Made by a program: the position numbers and the translations under genes
DNA from: Gnetum montanum
Taxonomy: Eukaryota > Streptophyta > Gnetopsida > Gnetales > Gnetaceae
Length of the DNA stretch: 64,000 bases
Direction: 5' to 3'
NCBI GenBank assembly: GCA_015680685.1
Contig: MNCI01036132.1
Coordinates: 139,980 to 203,979 of the forward strand
Shown: one piece after another, positions 1 through 13,140 of the stretch
Layout: the number at the start of each line of letters is the position of its first letter
How positions within the stretch are numbered: the first letter of the stretch is position 1
Notes under the pieces: model-generated
Told to the model about the DNA's origin: nothing
Databases searched by the model: none
Seen by the model: the letters and a program-made list of their open reading frames with translations, nothing else

Positions 1-1640
1 GGTTTTGAGGTCAAACAAGGTTGGATGCATCTAGAACCAGCTCTCCCCTATCTATCATCTTCTACAAGTTATCATTTAGTGCAAGGTAGAAGTCTATGTC
101 TTGACCGAGCAGTTGGTGATAGTGGAAAAAGTAGTCTAAAAGTATATAGAAAACGATGGGTCATCTTTCATTACTATAGTGGGCTCCTTGGCTATTTCAT
201 AGAGTCTATCATTTTTCTTTCAAGAAGCTTCAGACATTTTTTTATATTGGACACATCCACTTTTCAAAAGTTGATCTAACAATTTTGATGGTTTTAATGG
301 TAGTGCAGTGTATTTGCACCTATCCTTCATTTGTTGATGTAGTGGTCCTAGATGTTGAAGGTTGGTTATCATGATTATTATTAGTGGATGCCTTGGGTGG
401 ATTTGTCCTTAGCCCGTAGTTAGTGATCTTAGCTTCTTTTTTCATGGTTGCTATAGTCATATTATTATGTTTTCCCTTCTTCTTGTCTCTCTGTGTATGC
501 TGATTTTTGTATACTATGTAGGCTAGGTCATGACTAGCCTCCTCAACATCTCCTATATTCTTGGTTTGGAAGAATTCTTGACTAAGTGTTCATGGCTCAA
601 GTTAGTAAATTTTAGACTTGATAGACTTGATAGTGTTCATCCCATTGAATATAGCCAAAAGGTGAGTTTTGGCTATAGGCTCTAGTATTTTTTTCAAGAG
701 TCCATTCCATCATTTGATGAACTTCTATACAGGCTTGAGGGGTCCCTACTTGACATTTATGAGTTGGTCAAGCATGGTGTCAGGCTTCAAGTAACTTGAA
801 GTTATTAACAAATTGAGTTATCAAGTCTTCAAGGGAGGATATGAACCCCCTCAATAACATGTGGTACCAATCAAGCACTTTCCCAATCAAGGACATAGGA
901 AAAATTCTTATGATGGTATGAGGCCATGGCTATAATAGAAAGAACTCATATCTTAAGGTTATAAGATGAGCATTAGGGTTACCTTCTTATTATATTTGCT
1001 AAACTAGGGGATAGGACACTAGGAGAAAGTATCAAAGGTGGGACTATAGGACTAATAGGATCATCCTGGTAGAAGTCCATGACCTTTAAACTTTGGGACA
1101 TAGAGGCTTTGAGCCTCTTCAACTCCTCTATTAGGTCCTAGATCATTTGGACAGTTTGGTCCAAGCCCTATGGTGGTCCCATTGGCTATGAGGCTTACAC
1201 ATATGTTTGTGACATCTATTGTAAGGCTTGTAACTTTGCTATGGGTTGTATGATAGAAGGAAGTGGTTGCATCATGGTTGTGGCTTGTGGGCCAAACAAA
1301 GAAAAGGATATTTATACTAGTACTTGAGGCAAATGAGATAAAGGGGGTATATGACCTTTGTGTTACTTGGGGGAAACTTCCACACTAAGGGGAAAGGTTT
1401 CCATGCTGAGGGGGAAGGTTTTATCCCCTTGTAGGTGTTTCTAGTGTAGAAAAGTATACACCCTCCATAAAACCCATCAAATTACTAATTGTGACATCCT
1501 AGAAGGCATTTTTTACTCTTCCAAACCCAAATATAGATACTAGGTGACCTTTTTCACTTGGGGACTGAGGCTTTGATCACTTATGAGGTATTTTTCAGCA
1601 TCAAAAGTATAAGATATGTGAGATTTTCCACCATGGGTTA
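1..1640 (-). pseudogene. gag: Ty3/gypsy gag remnant, E0a
   Basis: This is capsid-type gag of a plant Ty3/gypsy retrotransposon, read from about 1640 leftwards and cut by the window edge. No frame stays open; the coding signal moves between frames with many stops. Recognisable pieces are MDFYQDD near 1060-1080 and the gag core stretch LEDLITQFVNNF near 780-830, followed by degenerate matches to a conserved gag C-terminal half. The same blocks recur in the same order in E0b (for example NFYQDD near 5450), so E0a and E0b are copies of one family lying head to tail. No protease follows within the window. The lineage looks Tat/Ogre-like from the E0b protease, but this is inferred from short motifs only. 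Confidence 0.7.
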
Positions 1641-2883
1641 TAATCTTCACATTTACAATTAAGTTTTGCCTCAAGTTTCATGGGGTGAAGGCTACATGGT
1701 GAAACAATGGTTACAACATGAAAATTTTTGTGGTGTTTCAATATTTTCCTAAAGTATATCATGCCAAAATCCCCTCAAGGTTGTTTGTTTTATTATTTTA
1801 TCATGTTTTATTTTGTTTAAGTTATTGGCTTGATTTTATAGTGTGTTGATTACTATGAAATCTTGTTTTATCATGTTACAAGCACCAGGTGATACAAGTA
1901 GACCTAATGGTGAGGGTGGAAATGATCCTAAACTTCCTCCAAATGCCTCCTAGAACCACTAGTTTTCTTGTCATCATTATCTATTTCAATTATTTTGTTG
2001 ATGATGTTTGACCTTGATGTTGTTATGGCTAGTGTTAACTAGTGATTCAGTTAATGGATGATGTTATTGTTTTATGGTATATTGTTTAAACTTTTGCCAC
2101 ATCATGTGGCTATGGTTATCATGATTTATACATTTTAATCATTATTTTTAAATTTTGGTTTTGTGTATATCATTTTGGCATTATAGGTTTATTCATGTTA
2201 CATGGTTTCATGTTGTGGTTATGGTATAAGGCTACGTTGGCTAACTTACATGGTTATAATGCAATGAATAAGTAAAATTGACTTGGCAATAAGGCTACAA
2301 ATTGAATTGTAAATAAGTTATAATTTTCCTTTAGTTTTAGGCCATGGTAGGCCATAGGATTTGCCAATTTTAGATCATGGTGGGCCATATGATTTTGCCA
2401 GTTTTAGGCCATGGTAGATCATGTGTTTTGCTAGTTTAATGCCATGGTGGGCCATGTGTTTAGCTAGTTTAATGCCATAGCAAACAATGCAACATTTGCT
2501 AGTTTAGGGCCATAGAGGATCATGTGACCTTTGCTAGTTTAAGGTCATAGCAGGCCATAGGATTTGCAAAGGAAAACATTTCTTTTATCAATTTTGTGTT
2601 TTAAACATATTTATAGATTTTTTTTAGTTTTAAATTTTTTATTACATTTGTGTTTTTAACATTCTAAGAAGAGGCCTTAAAAGTGAAACGTATGAAAGAG
2701 TAAACTTTGACTACATGAAAATTAAAATTTAGCATAAAGCAAAACAACATGGCACATACACAAAATATGTAAACTAGACTAAAAGACTATAAGTAAAAAT
2801 GGCTATATGATTATGGGTACATAGGGAAAGAGAATTAGGGGTACACATCAATTAAGCAAATGTTTCCTAATCTTTGAGAGATT
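1641..2883. other. No gene; leader or LTR remnant between two gag copies
   Basis: I see no coding signal here. The stretch lies between the start of E0a gag and the end of E0b protease. By position it should hold the 5' LTR or leader of E0a and the broken edge of E0b, but I could not find paired LTR ends or a primer site. It contains the tandem repeat at 2331-2575. Confidence 0.6.
2331..2575. repeat. Tandem repeat, 33-35 bp unit, about 7 copies
   Basis: The core (T/A)AGGCCATGG or (T/A)ATGCCATAG recurs at about 2338, 2371, 2405, 2439, 2471, 2506 and 2541, each followed by a GGCCAT or GATCAT half and a TTTGCTAGTTT spacer. Copies are degenerate. Many units hold two CCAT/ATGG half-sites, so the array is rich in short dyads. 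Confidence 0.9.
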
Positions 2884-3620
2884 AGGAAGCATATATGTTC
2901 TATTTTACATAAGCTTGTATTTCCTATCTCCTTTGCTCACAATTTTGAAGGGGAGCTCTTCCCATAGTGTATTCCTAGCTCCACCATCATTGGTTTTGAC
3001 CTCTTCCACCCTGTCAGGCTTCTTGAATTTGTGGTTAACAACAGGAACTTCTTCTTGAAAATCTACTTCAAAACCTAAGTCAATGATGTTGACTACTAGG
3101 GAAATCATGCTATCACCATTAATGATCATTTCACCTCCCTCGTAAGGTAGGTGAATTTCTTGGTGAATGAATGAGGACATCACTTGCAGTTAAGCTAGCC
3201 AAGGTCTCCCCAAGATGAGTTTGAATCCTAGTGTTTCCTCCACCACTAAGAAGTTTTCCATTATGGGAATTACTCTCCTACAACAAAGTTGAAAGAGATA
3301 GAGCCTTTGATGGTAACCCGTGATTCATTGAAGGAATTAAGAGCTAATATGTTGTATGTGTTTTGTTAGGCCCAAATGCTCAAAGATGGTATAGGATATT
3401 ATGTTTTTTGCCACTACATTGTCAACATGCACTCTATGCACTTTAAGTTGTCCTACCCTTATTGTTATGAAAAGAAAAGCCTTGGTTAACTTGCTATCTT
3501 GGGGGCTGGTCTTGATTTCACTATTGTGAAACACTAGTGTTGTTGATCTCATTTCTTCCCTTGGTCAAGATGGTACCATCACTACATGGATGGATTCTTC
3601 ACTAGTTAGGATATCCTCAC
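2884..3620 (-). pseudogene. pro: Ty3/gypsy aspartic protease remnant, E0b
   Basis: This is the protease domain that would cleave the Gag-Pol polyprotein. Read leftwards, a segment ending VHRVHVDN (about 3430-3405) matches the start of a plant gypsy protease. The catalytic D-(S/T)-G triad is replaced by DNV, so it would be inactive. Downstream are FEHLGL and then LGRPWLA at 3213-3192, the usual C-terminal signature of this protease type, followed by an open stretch of about 90 codons (3183-2905) starting with HQEIHLPYEGGE. At least two stops interrupt the frame between triad and LGRPWL. No reverse transcriptase follows, so the element is truncated close to 2884. Confidence 0.75.
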
Positions 3621-6466
3621 TAAAGGGAATGGAGGCCAACATCTTAACTAGTGTCTTGTGATGTGTAGTGGAAGTCATTATAAGGTCATATAGGCTAAGA
3701 GTGGTATTATTTTACTTTAGCAACTATTTAATGTGTTCCATCACATTGAGGAAGTCCTTGTTGTTGGCTATGGTCTTTCCATTCCTATTATTTTTTACTT
3801 TCTCCTTGCACCCCAACTGCAAACTTCATATTGTAGTTGTTGTGGCTTGGCCTCTTTCACTTTTCCTTGGGTATTAGGTTGCTCCTGTGGTTTACTAGTT
3901 TAAGTAGCTTGGGTAGCAGAGTTCATGGGCATGGATGAGATGGGAGTGGATTTAAGTCGACCCACTTAATTCCATGCCTTTGCTTACTTATTGTCTTTAT
4001 GTTTAGCCTTTTGCATGGGCTTATTATGTAGTTTTCTTGGGGACTTCTTGTTGTCATTGGTTGATAGAGAAGAAGAAGTTGTTGCATTAGCTACCATAGG
4101 ATACATTGTTTGATTGCAATGGTGGGCTCCGTGGACATAGGAGGGGGTTCTCTAATCATGAAAGACTCTTTGCAACATGTAGGTGATGGTATCCTTACAA
4201 AAAAGAGGGTTCTTGAACTAGTGGAAGTTTAAGGATCCCTTTAATTATAAGGAGGTACCCAAATCATAAATAGTTCCCTCATAGGCCTTGAATAATTATT
4301 GACATTAAATTCTGCTAGTATATGGGTTGTTGTTGGCATTCAATGGATCTTTATAGATATGCATCAATTGGTTCTATGGCCTAACTAGGTTAAAGGCATC
4401 AAGCACCAGTTCACCCTTCTCTATCCTCTTTTGCAAGTCATCTTTTAGTGCAAGGAAAAAGTCAGTATCATGACCTAGCAGCTAGTGGTAGTGACAAAAA
4501 TGGTTAAGTTTGAAGTATCTAGGAACCAAAGGATCATCTTTGGTTGCACGAGTGGGATCTTTGGATATTTCACCTGATTGTTCATGCCTCTTATGGACAT
4601 TTTCCATCATTTTCTTATATTGTATTCTTCCACTTTTCAATAGTTGGTCAAGGATTTTTGAAACCTTTGATAATAACCTAGTATACTTGGACTAGTTTTC
4701 TTGTTTGAAGTTAGGCCTTGCAATAGTTGATGAAAAGGGCCCAAATGTTGAGAGTTTCATGTTGTTGGCAGGAGCCTTAGGTTGGTTTGTTCTTGGCCAT
4801 GGGTGATTGCCTTACTCTCCTTTGCCATAGTGGCCATGACTACATTATTTTACCTCCCTCTCTCCTTATTCTTTCATGAGTATTGGTTTTTGTACACCAC
4901 ATAGAAGGGGTCATGGCTAGCTTCTATAGCATCCTCTATGTTCTTAGTTTAATAAAAATCCCAACTAAGTGACCTTGGATCTAAGTAGTGCAATTTTGAC
5001 TTGATAAAGTCATTAACTACCCCCTTGAATATAGCTAGAAGGTTAGTTTTAGTTATTGGTTCTAGAATCTCATTAAGCAAAGAATTCCATCATTGTACAA
5101 ACTTTTTCATAGGCACAAGGGATTCTGACATAACTATCATTAATTATTCAAGGACTATGTTAGGATTCAAGTTGTACTTGAAATGGTTAACAAACTAAGA
5201 AATCAAGTCTTCCAGTGAGGATATCGATCCTCTTGGTAAGGCATAGTACCAATTTAGGGCTTTTGTTGTAAGAGATAGGAAAAATTTGCATTATTATGTG
5301 TATATAGGATTGTAGTAGTAAGAACTTAGAACAAAAGTTTATAAGGTGTGATTTAGGGTTGCCCTCATCATTGTACTTGGTAAATTGAAGTATGGGAACA
5401 CCTAGGAAAAGAGTTAGCTGTGGGATAGTAAGAATGATACGATCGTCTTGGTAGAAATTCATTATTTTAATGATCTAAGGCATGGAAGCCTTGAGCCTTG
5501 GCAACTCTTTTGCTATGTCCTAGATCATTTGAAAGGCTTGATCTAGTCCTTGGGATGCCCTTGTGGATTTTGGGGTTTGCATGAAAGGTTTGGGTATGAG
5601 CTAGGAGGACTGTGGCCTCGTAATGAGGTATGGCACTAAACGAAGAGATTAGGCCCCCATCATTGTAGGCAGGCTAAATAGAAAAAAAGAGGCTTATGCT
5701 AGTATTTAGAGAACAAAAGGAAAAAAAGGGCATGTGATCCTTGGATCCCTTGAGGGCCTACTGTGGTTCCCATCTTTGTGGAAAAGAAGTGAGTGATGGT
5801 CACAACCACCGATGATGGCCTCATAGACCATGGTTGGGTGGCAAAAGGCATGGAGGTGGGGAATGGTATCACTTGTGATACTAATTATGCTTGGTGCACT
5901 ACTGTAATTGGTGCTAGTCTAAACATGGTCATATATGAGGGAGGTGAGGCTTAAGGGACCTGCCTTGTAGAAGAGGTGAAGGGGGTTGAGTTAGGCATGG
6001 TAGCTTTAGAAGTTGATTATTAGAAGAGCCCCCCTATGAGATTCTCATGTTCAGACTCAGCCCCAAACTCATCTTCTTCCTCCTATTGCTCATCCAAGTT
6101 AGCCTTACCATCCTCTTCATCTATTTCAATTAATTGAGAAAGGATGTATACATAAGTTTCATTTAATTGTATTTTATTATATGAGGAAGTTATATATTCC
6201 CTCCCATTATGATGGATGAGTTGATATACTCATTTGGCCTCTGCTTCCATTCCTGGAATGAGCATGTTAGCTTACATTTTAACACAAATAAAGTGGTAAT
6301 GATCTTTGTTTATCACCAGAAATTCTAGGAATCACCCCTTAAGCCTAAGTGATTACCTACACTCAACTATAGTAGGATCTTTAGGGTCATAACCCCTTGT
6401 AGCCTATTGGCTAGATGTTGTATCGACGAGGTCAAAAGGTAAAATAGTTGATTCGCTAAATGACAT
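3621..6466 (-). pseudogene. gag: Ty3/gypsy gag remnant, E0b
   Basis: This gag pseudogene reads leftwards from a likely ATG at 6466-6464 (peptide MSFSESTILPFDLVD). It runs through an acidic, low-complexity N-terminal part near 6100 into the capsid core, where FTKYNDEGNPKSHLINFCSK (about 5385-5330) matches the conserved plant gypsy gag opening. The remainder down to about 3621 keeps the order seen in E0a and leads into the E0b protease. Stops and frameshifts are frequent. I did not find a clear CCHC zinc knuckle. The ATG choice rests on where coding similarity begins, not on a functional test. Confidence 0.7.
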
Positions 6467-8495
6467 TGTGATAGCATTGGCCTAGTAGAATGCTTAATTA
6501 ATAAATAAAATAAAAATTCTAGCAAATGGAATTTTTTTAAAATGTAAAAGATTTTGTAGCTACTAAACTATTATGTACTACCACTGTAAAATATAGTACA
6601 AGTTGTAGTGAAAAGGAGGATATATCATTTACTTAGAAAAAATAATAATTTTGTGTTTAAACCCCCCATCATGCTAGGCCTACTAGTAGTATCCATGCTA
6701 GAGATACCAAGGAGAGGGGGGGTTGGCAGGCACGGGGCGGGGCAGGAGGAGGGTGGGAGGGAATTGAAAAGAAGGTGGGGTAAGATAAACAATCTTACAC
6801 CTTTCTTCATAGCATTGGGGGTGTCTCCCCTTGGCAAGATTAATGGTTATTGCAAAAAGTTAAGATGAAAATTTTGTTGTTTCATAGTTTTTATTGATCT
6901 TGGAAGAACACCATTATTGGCCTTGTTGGAAAGTTTTCAGAGTAAAGGTAGATAAGGTTTTGGATGGTTGTGATAAGCAAAATTAGCCTTTGAAACCCAC
7001 AAAGGTAGGTGGAACTTGTAGCCACACTGGCCTTATAATTTTTAGCAATTTTTGCAAAAACTTTTCAAATCCCAAATCACCTACAACCTCCACAATAAGT
7101 TTTCATGCTAGGAGGGAGATGGGTGGTAGCATTGGTTTTTGTTGCCAAAAAATTTTATAAAATTTCAAATATTTTTTATGTAATTTCAAAGGCTTTTTTG
7201 TTCTTGCAAACAACATTGTTATAGTGGCAAATAGGATTGGATGTAGAACTTGGGTGGAGCTCTAGCACTTGTAATGACTAGAAAATTTATTCATTGAAAA
7301 ATAAAAAATCCCAGGTAGAATAGCTTTAACCCCAAATCCCTAGGGCCTCCAAAAATAGGATCTGAGGTACCCTAGATGGTCTTGTTGACCACCTAGGGAC
7401 TTAGAGAGTGTAAATAGGGGTAATAAACAAAATGAAAATAATGTAGATCTAGTTTAAAGAAAATGCATAGAATAATATGAAATTATAATAATTTTCACAA
7501 CAAAAAAAAACCTATAAACTTTATTGCAATAAAAATATTGAAAATAAATAAGATTTCGGGATGTGTGCAAATGATGCCTTGGGTGCAAAGGATGCACTTC
7601 ACTAGATGTTTGGAGTCTATTGAAGGCGATAGCCTTGGAAATCATAGTTAGCTTCATGATCTAGATACTCCACAACTCCTAAAACTAGGATACCTTATTT
7701 TTTCCTTCACTAGTTCTATAGTGTTGATGGTACAAGGGGTAAGATATGTGGGAGCTTTAGACAAGAAATAACCACATTAGAAGTCATAATGCCTAGGTTG
7801 CTCAACATTACCACAAAATCTCACACAGGGATTGAACAATCGTCAACATGGTTATAGTTTTCATGTTGAGAATGCTCCACAAGCCTTGTGTTTGTAATGA
7901 GTTCTCAAAGCTATGGAATGCCAATGTGGCAGAATCTCAAAAAATGGTGGAACCTTTTCATGGTGTCCAACCTTGGTTTATATAGATTTGATGACCATAA
8001 TTCTGGCTACAAATTTCTATCCTAATTGCTAATAGATTGATGTTATGTGTAGGTGTTTTAGGTGTTGAAACCTGGCAAGGTTTTTTTTTATAGTAAATTT
8101 TGATACCCCAAGGTACTAAAATCATTTTAGTTACTAAAAAAAGTTAATGGGAATTTTACCAATGCAAGTAGGATCTATGGGCTTGATGGCATTAGAGGAT
8201 GAGCGATGTTGTTTCTTTCTTACTTTTAGACTTAGTTTTCATTGAGATTTATGATATGATGATCTTGAAGTATTTTAACTTATTAATTAAATGATATCAA
8301 AAACTCTCCTTCACATTAAGAATGTGTCATATTATGAGATTTATGTTATAACATACATTTTAATCTTAGTAATTTTCTTTGCATCTTAGAAACTTTATTT
8401 CGTTAACAACATTCATAATATTAACCCTCTTTGACTTTGCTAAGAGATTTGGATACTTTTCCCCACAACCTAGAGAATTATCTTATTTTTTTACA
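6467..8495. other. No gene; probable leader or LTR of E0b and old flank of E5
   Basis: I find no convincing coding sequence. By position, the part next to 6467 should be the untranslated leader and 5' LTR of the minus-strand element E0b, but no LTR ends or primer site could be fixed. The short frames here are low-complexity. The last few hundred bases before 8496 are AT-rich and unassigned. They are the left flank of E5 insertion. Confidence 0.55.
6711..6761 (+). other. G-rich island with quadruplex potential
   Basis: A purine-rich tract of about 50 bases holds at least five runs of three or more G, including GGGTGGGAGGG near its end and GGGGCGGGG in the middle. The surroundings are AT-rich, so this is a sharp local outlier. 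It lies upstream of E0b gag on the opposite strand. Confidence 0.75.
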
Positions 8496-11225
8496 TATTA
8501 TATTTTTGATCTTAACCTCTTTGAATGTTTGTGATTCAAACCCTAACCTATGTTTATGCTTTATAAATATTTCATTTTGATTGATGATAATTTTATGGTA
8601 TGAGTGATGTGCATTGCTATTTTTTATTTACATTTTTTTATTTTACCATATATTTTAATGTTTAATGTTATCTTTTTATTTTATTTTTAGTATTCTTTCA
8701 TGTTTTTAATTTTTTACTATTTTTTATATTTACTATTTATTATTTTTCTTTTAATTTATCATGTATTAGGCATGAGATATTCATTGGCATATGGGGTACT
8801 ACTTTGGTTTATGGTATGCTTTATTTTGGTATTTTTTATTTTTAGAAATTAATATGTTGTATTTTTATTTTTATTTTCAATTTTATTTTTATTTTATGTT
8901 TTAGAGGATCTCATGTTATCCCCTTTTCTTATTATGCTTTTTATCTTAGACTTTGTTAATAATTTGGGTTTAGACATAGCTATAAATGTGGGCTTAGTTA
9001 TAGCTACTAGCTTATTCTTAGGAGGTGTTCATTAGGCCATTGCTAGGTACTAGCCCATGTTAGAGAAGGATTTAAAAATATTTTTAGAAATAGAATTTCT
9101 TTTTACTTTTATTTTCCATAAGAGTTCCCTTTTTCCTAATGTTACTAAACCCTTGGTGGCATATATACCTAGCAACCATTCCATGAAAAATCATCCTATT
9201 ATATAAATAGTAGCTAGGAGATAGAACCAGAGAGGGAGATTCTATGAAATTGGAGAAGAGCTAAATATATATTTGCACTATTAACTAGAACATTGATAAG
9301 CCTTAGTTTTTTATCTCATTTCAGGTTTCTTATAGATTCCATCATTACCCTATGAGTTTGTAGTCTATTGGAAGGTCAACACTATATAAAGTTTCATTCA
9401 ATAGTATTATCATTATTATGTACAATAATTTGATGCTTTACTTCATTTTAATGGGTATTGATACTTTTTTTATATACATATGTCTCTTGGCGGATTTTGG
9501 ATTGCTCAACAACTACTTTTAAAAATGTTTTGTTTTCAAATATTAATATCTTATTTTTAATTCTATGCATTTCAACATATTTCTAGATTATATTTCATGA
9601 ATAGAATCTTAGAAAATGTTTTTATCAAAATTTGACTTTTTTTATCATGTTTTAACTCTCTTTCATTTCTTTCAAATTTCATAACTATAGAAATAAGGTT
9701 TTGGGTCATAATTTACATTTTTTATCCCTCAAAATGTGCTAAATAGTAATAGGTGAGAAGAAAAACTTCTTGACTCGCGAGCATAGATCTTGAAGTCTCC
9801 TTAATAAATCATCATGACCTTTATCAAGATTAATAATGCAAATTATCATGTATTTTTCTAATGTCATGTGATCCAATGTGAAAAACCAAGAAAAATTTCT
9901 AAAGTAATTGTTATCCTTCAAATAATGAAAATTGGTGAAAATGGTAAAAAAAAAAACAACATGTTGTCTAGGGTTTCTTGAAGCACTTGAAAATATGAAA
10001 ATAGTAACTAATGATGTTTTAGCATTTTAATAGCTTATAATGATATCTAGAAAGTTAGAATTCCTTTTTGGAATTATTTTAATTTTTCATATAATCATTA
10101 GCTCATACTTTTCAACTTTGACCTTTCTTTTACATTTTACAACCTTTTCTTTTATAATAAAAATCTTGATCTTGAAACCTTTAACTTTGCTAGACAATGT
10201 GGGTACATATTCCTACATATTTTGGTTTTTATATTTGGTATTTGAAAATTTTTTTTTAGATTCAGATTTTGGATTAATAATACTAAAAATCTTTGTAGTG
10301 ACTATGTGGCCAGTTAGGTCAACAGTGAGATAGATAAGGTACTTACATGGAAAGTTAGGTGGGTAAGCACCATTTATTGAGATTTGGATTTTTCTTGGGT
10401 TTAGTATATGGTGGTGAAGTTCTAATATTTTGTTATTTGATAATTAGTAGAATGTTTGTATTTTGCATGCTACCCCTTATGCATGGATTTCTAGTTATCT
10501 ATGCCTCCAACCAAACTCAAAAGGGAGTATTTTATAGGTTATTTATCCTCATACTGTCTAAAAAGATTCTCTTTGAATTTTTATCTCTTTTAGATAAGTC
10601 ATTTACTTATGATAAGTAGAAGTTTGAGAATCTAATGAATAGATTTATATTTAGATTATTATTGATTTACCATTTATGTATCCACTACTTCATTGGTTTA
10701 ATCCTAAGTTATACTATTCAACAATATTTTTTTACTATGAATTAATGTGAGGTGTTCTATTATATTTTAATCATCTTTGTTCTAGGCCTAACTTGGTATG
10801 CTTTGTTATTTATACAATGTTCATATAGTTTTATTTATTAGTTTTTTAGTAATTTTCTAATGTTATACTTTAATGTCCTTTGGATGCATGATCTTTTAAG
10901 AAATGTTTATATTCAATTCTATACATAATTTATAATGTGAAATTTATAATTGTTATTATAATTTTTTCCTTAGATAATAAGGTTCATCCTATTTTTATGA
11001 GTAATTAGGTTATTTTTCTAATACATGGTGCTAATATCATAGCTTTTACAACATGTTCAACTTACTAATAAATGTTTTTTTAACCCCTATTATCATATTT
11101 ATGAATATCTACTACTTTTTCTATTTTATTTTCTTGACATCCATTTATTTTTGTTATGCAATGATTTGTGTTTTTAATATATTTGGTTAATCATCTAAGT
11201 AATAGTTTTTTTAGCCTAAACTTGG
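8496..11225 (+). repeat. E5 5' LTR, about 2.7 kb
   Basis: The LTR begins near TATTATATTTTTGAT (8496), aligned with TATAATACTCC at 37543 just after the 3' polypurine tract. It ends near 11225, shortly before gag. A core promoter-like TATAAATA lies at 9202-9209, which makes about 700 bp U3. Much of the LTR is T-rich, and the open frames seen in it (for example 10040-10333) are composition effects. I could not recognise a clean primer binding site after it. Confidence 0.7.
9202..9209 (+). promoter_or_regulatory. TATA box of E5 5' LTR
   Basis: TATAAATA in the context CTATTATATAAATAGTAG, about 700 bp into the LTR, is the expected place for the U3 promoter. It is a sequence match only. Confidence 0.5.
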
Positions 11226-11294
11226 TTAGTATGATATTACAAGATCATATCAAAGATGAATACTTAACAAGTATTTTTGGATTTTTGATCTAGA

Positions 11295-12188
11295 ATGGCA
11301 TCAAGAAGAATTTTTAAGATCCCAAAGAGGGTAAAATTGATAACTCAAGCACTCATGATAGAATGCCCACTAAGAGAGAGCTCATTGAGAAATCTAGGAG
11401 GCTAACATCTTAATATTTTAATGGTTTAGAAGAACCTTTGAGAATGTGGAGTGATTATGTGAGGTGGAAGAAGATTTCCAATTTAATTTTTATGATTTTC
11501 TACAAAAAACTTGTTTCACTTCTCATCAACTAGAGGGTATAGTCAACCATTGATAAAACAAAATAGGATTTCCAAAGGCTAGGCACATAGAGAAGTTGAG
11601 TGGATTGACTTTGTTATAGCCATTAAAGAAACATGTATATCCAAGTATTTTAGGAGGATGAAGGTTAAGAAGTTATTAAACATAGAGAAATATGATCTCA
11701 TTATTTATTAGCCTAATATGAAGTTCCTCTAATTGGTGTAGTTTAATTCTCATCTACAAGATGATGAGGAAGAGACAACTAGCCACTTTATTAATAGACT
11801 AATTTACCCTATCCATGTATAATTGGTTGTCTTTGGTTTGATTGAATAAGAAGTAGTTTGTACTAGGGTGATGTCTATAAAGTATAGCATAGATTTAGGC
11901 AAGAAGAAGAAACTAGGTCATCCCAAGAGGATATCTCAATCTATGATCAAATCTAGGAGATTTAAATAAGGAATTATAGAGGAAGAAACAATAGGCATTT
12001 CAACGCTTCTACCAAATGCCTATCTTATCGATAGATTGGACACTATAGAAATTAGTTTCTGAATTATTATTTTTACACCTAATTGAAACACATACAAAGA
12101 AAGTGCCTCAACAAAGTAGCTAAGATTAAGAATAAAGGAGCAACAAGAAAATAGGATGATAAGGCTATACAAAACAATGACTTAGAAT
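11295..12188 (+). pseudogene. gag: E5 gag, 5' part, cut by E4
   Basis: The likely start is ATG 11295 (MASRRIFKIPKR). The capsid core is spread over two frames with many stops. One segment (about 11760-11900) contains DDEEETTSHFINRLIYPIHV, matching the part of chromovirus gag that precedes the zinc knuckle. The frame is cut at 12188, where the minus-strand element E4 inserted, and it resumes as protease at 24295. No zinc knuckle is visible before the break. Confidence 0.65.
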
Positions 12189-13128
12189 TGATGAGAGGTG
12201 AAGGTACCCCTACATCCAACCATATGAATCATAGAGCACTCATGCGCAATCTAATCGAATTCAATGAACTCTCTAGTTTTTGCTGCACTAATCTTCTAAG
12301 AAGTGAACTTTACCCTAAGGTCATTTGTTGTCTTCCCAATTACACTTGTGAAGTACAAAGGCATGGTTAAGTGTAATTGAGGCATATGATTTTTATCATT
12401 TTATGTTTTATGGTTTTAATTCTTAAAGAGAGAGATGAAGTAATTTAATGACTAATTTAATTTAACTAACTAACTAGTCTCTAGCTAATCCTAACATCTA
12501 GTTCCACTTTCCATACATGTCCTGAACCCATGTATCCACTATAGGGTTACCAAGCGCTACTCCACTAGGTGCACCAAGCAATAACACTAGTAGCATTACC
12601 AAGCAAATATGTGTTACGCTCGAAGCAGTCATACTTATGTATTTAATCTATCTAGCTTATCTCACTTAATTAGCTTAATTATTGGAAAACATTAAATAAA
12701 TAACTAAAATCATTAAATACATGAATAAATATATAAACTATCTAGAATGCTGCAAGGTTTATCAAGAAGCTTATCTTTATTTCTATACACACTATCATGC
12801 TCAAGTACAAAAATGCTTGAATAAAGATTTGTACACTTAATGATTCTTGCTGCGAGCACTCAGGAGAAATATTCTAACTTTCATATGGAAAAACTATAAG
12901 AGCTTGGCTATTAATATGAATTGAATGCTCATAAACATAGCTGGGAGCTTGTATTTATAGTTTTTGCTCTAGGGTTGCATCGATGGAGCCTCACCAATGT
13001 AGCAACTGCTACGTTGACATGGCCCCATCAACAAGGTAGCATGATGTAAATGGGGCCCCATCAATGGGGGCCTGTCAATGATGCTACATCAATGGGGACT
13101 TGTCAAAATGATACTTTGATGTTCATCA
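12189..13128 (-). repeat. E4 3' LTR, 940 bp
   Basis: Its plus-strand edges are TGATGAGAGG (12189) and GTTCATCA (13128). It matches 23373-24289 along its length. The plus-strand TATTTATA at 12952-12959 is the TATA box on the minus strand. The U3 carries CAATGTAGCA / TGCTACGTTG, one base off the perfect dyad in the 5' LTR. Confidence 0.93.
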
Positions 13129-13140
13129 TACCCCCACAAC
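13129..13140 (-). other. E4 polypurine tract
   Basis: On the minus strand this reads GTTGTGGGGGTA directly before the LTR. It corresponds to the ATGGGGGTA tracts of E1 and E2 at the same place and would prime plus-strand DNA synthesis. Confidence 0.85.

Noticed and set aside
2331-2575. CRISPR-like array
   Set aside because: Units and spacers are all degenerate copies of each other in a plant retroelement context, with no unique spacers and no cas genes.
10040-10619. Hydrophobic plus-strand open frames that look like membrane proteins
   Set aside because: They lie inside the T-rich E5 LTR and are not kept in the 3' LTR copy.
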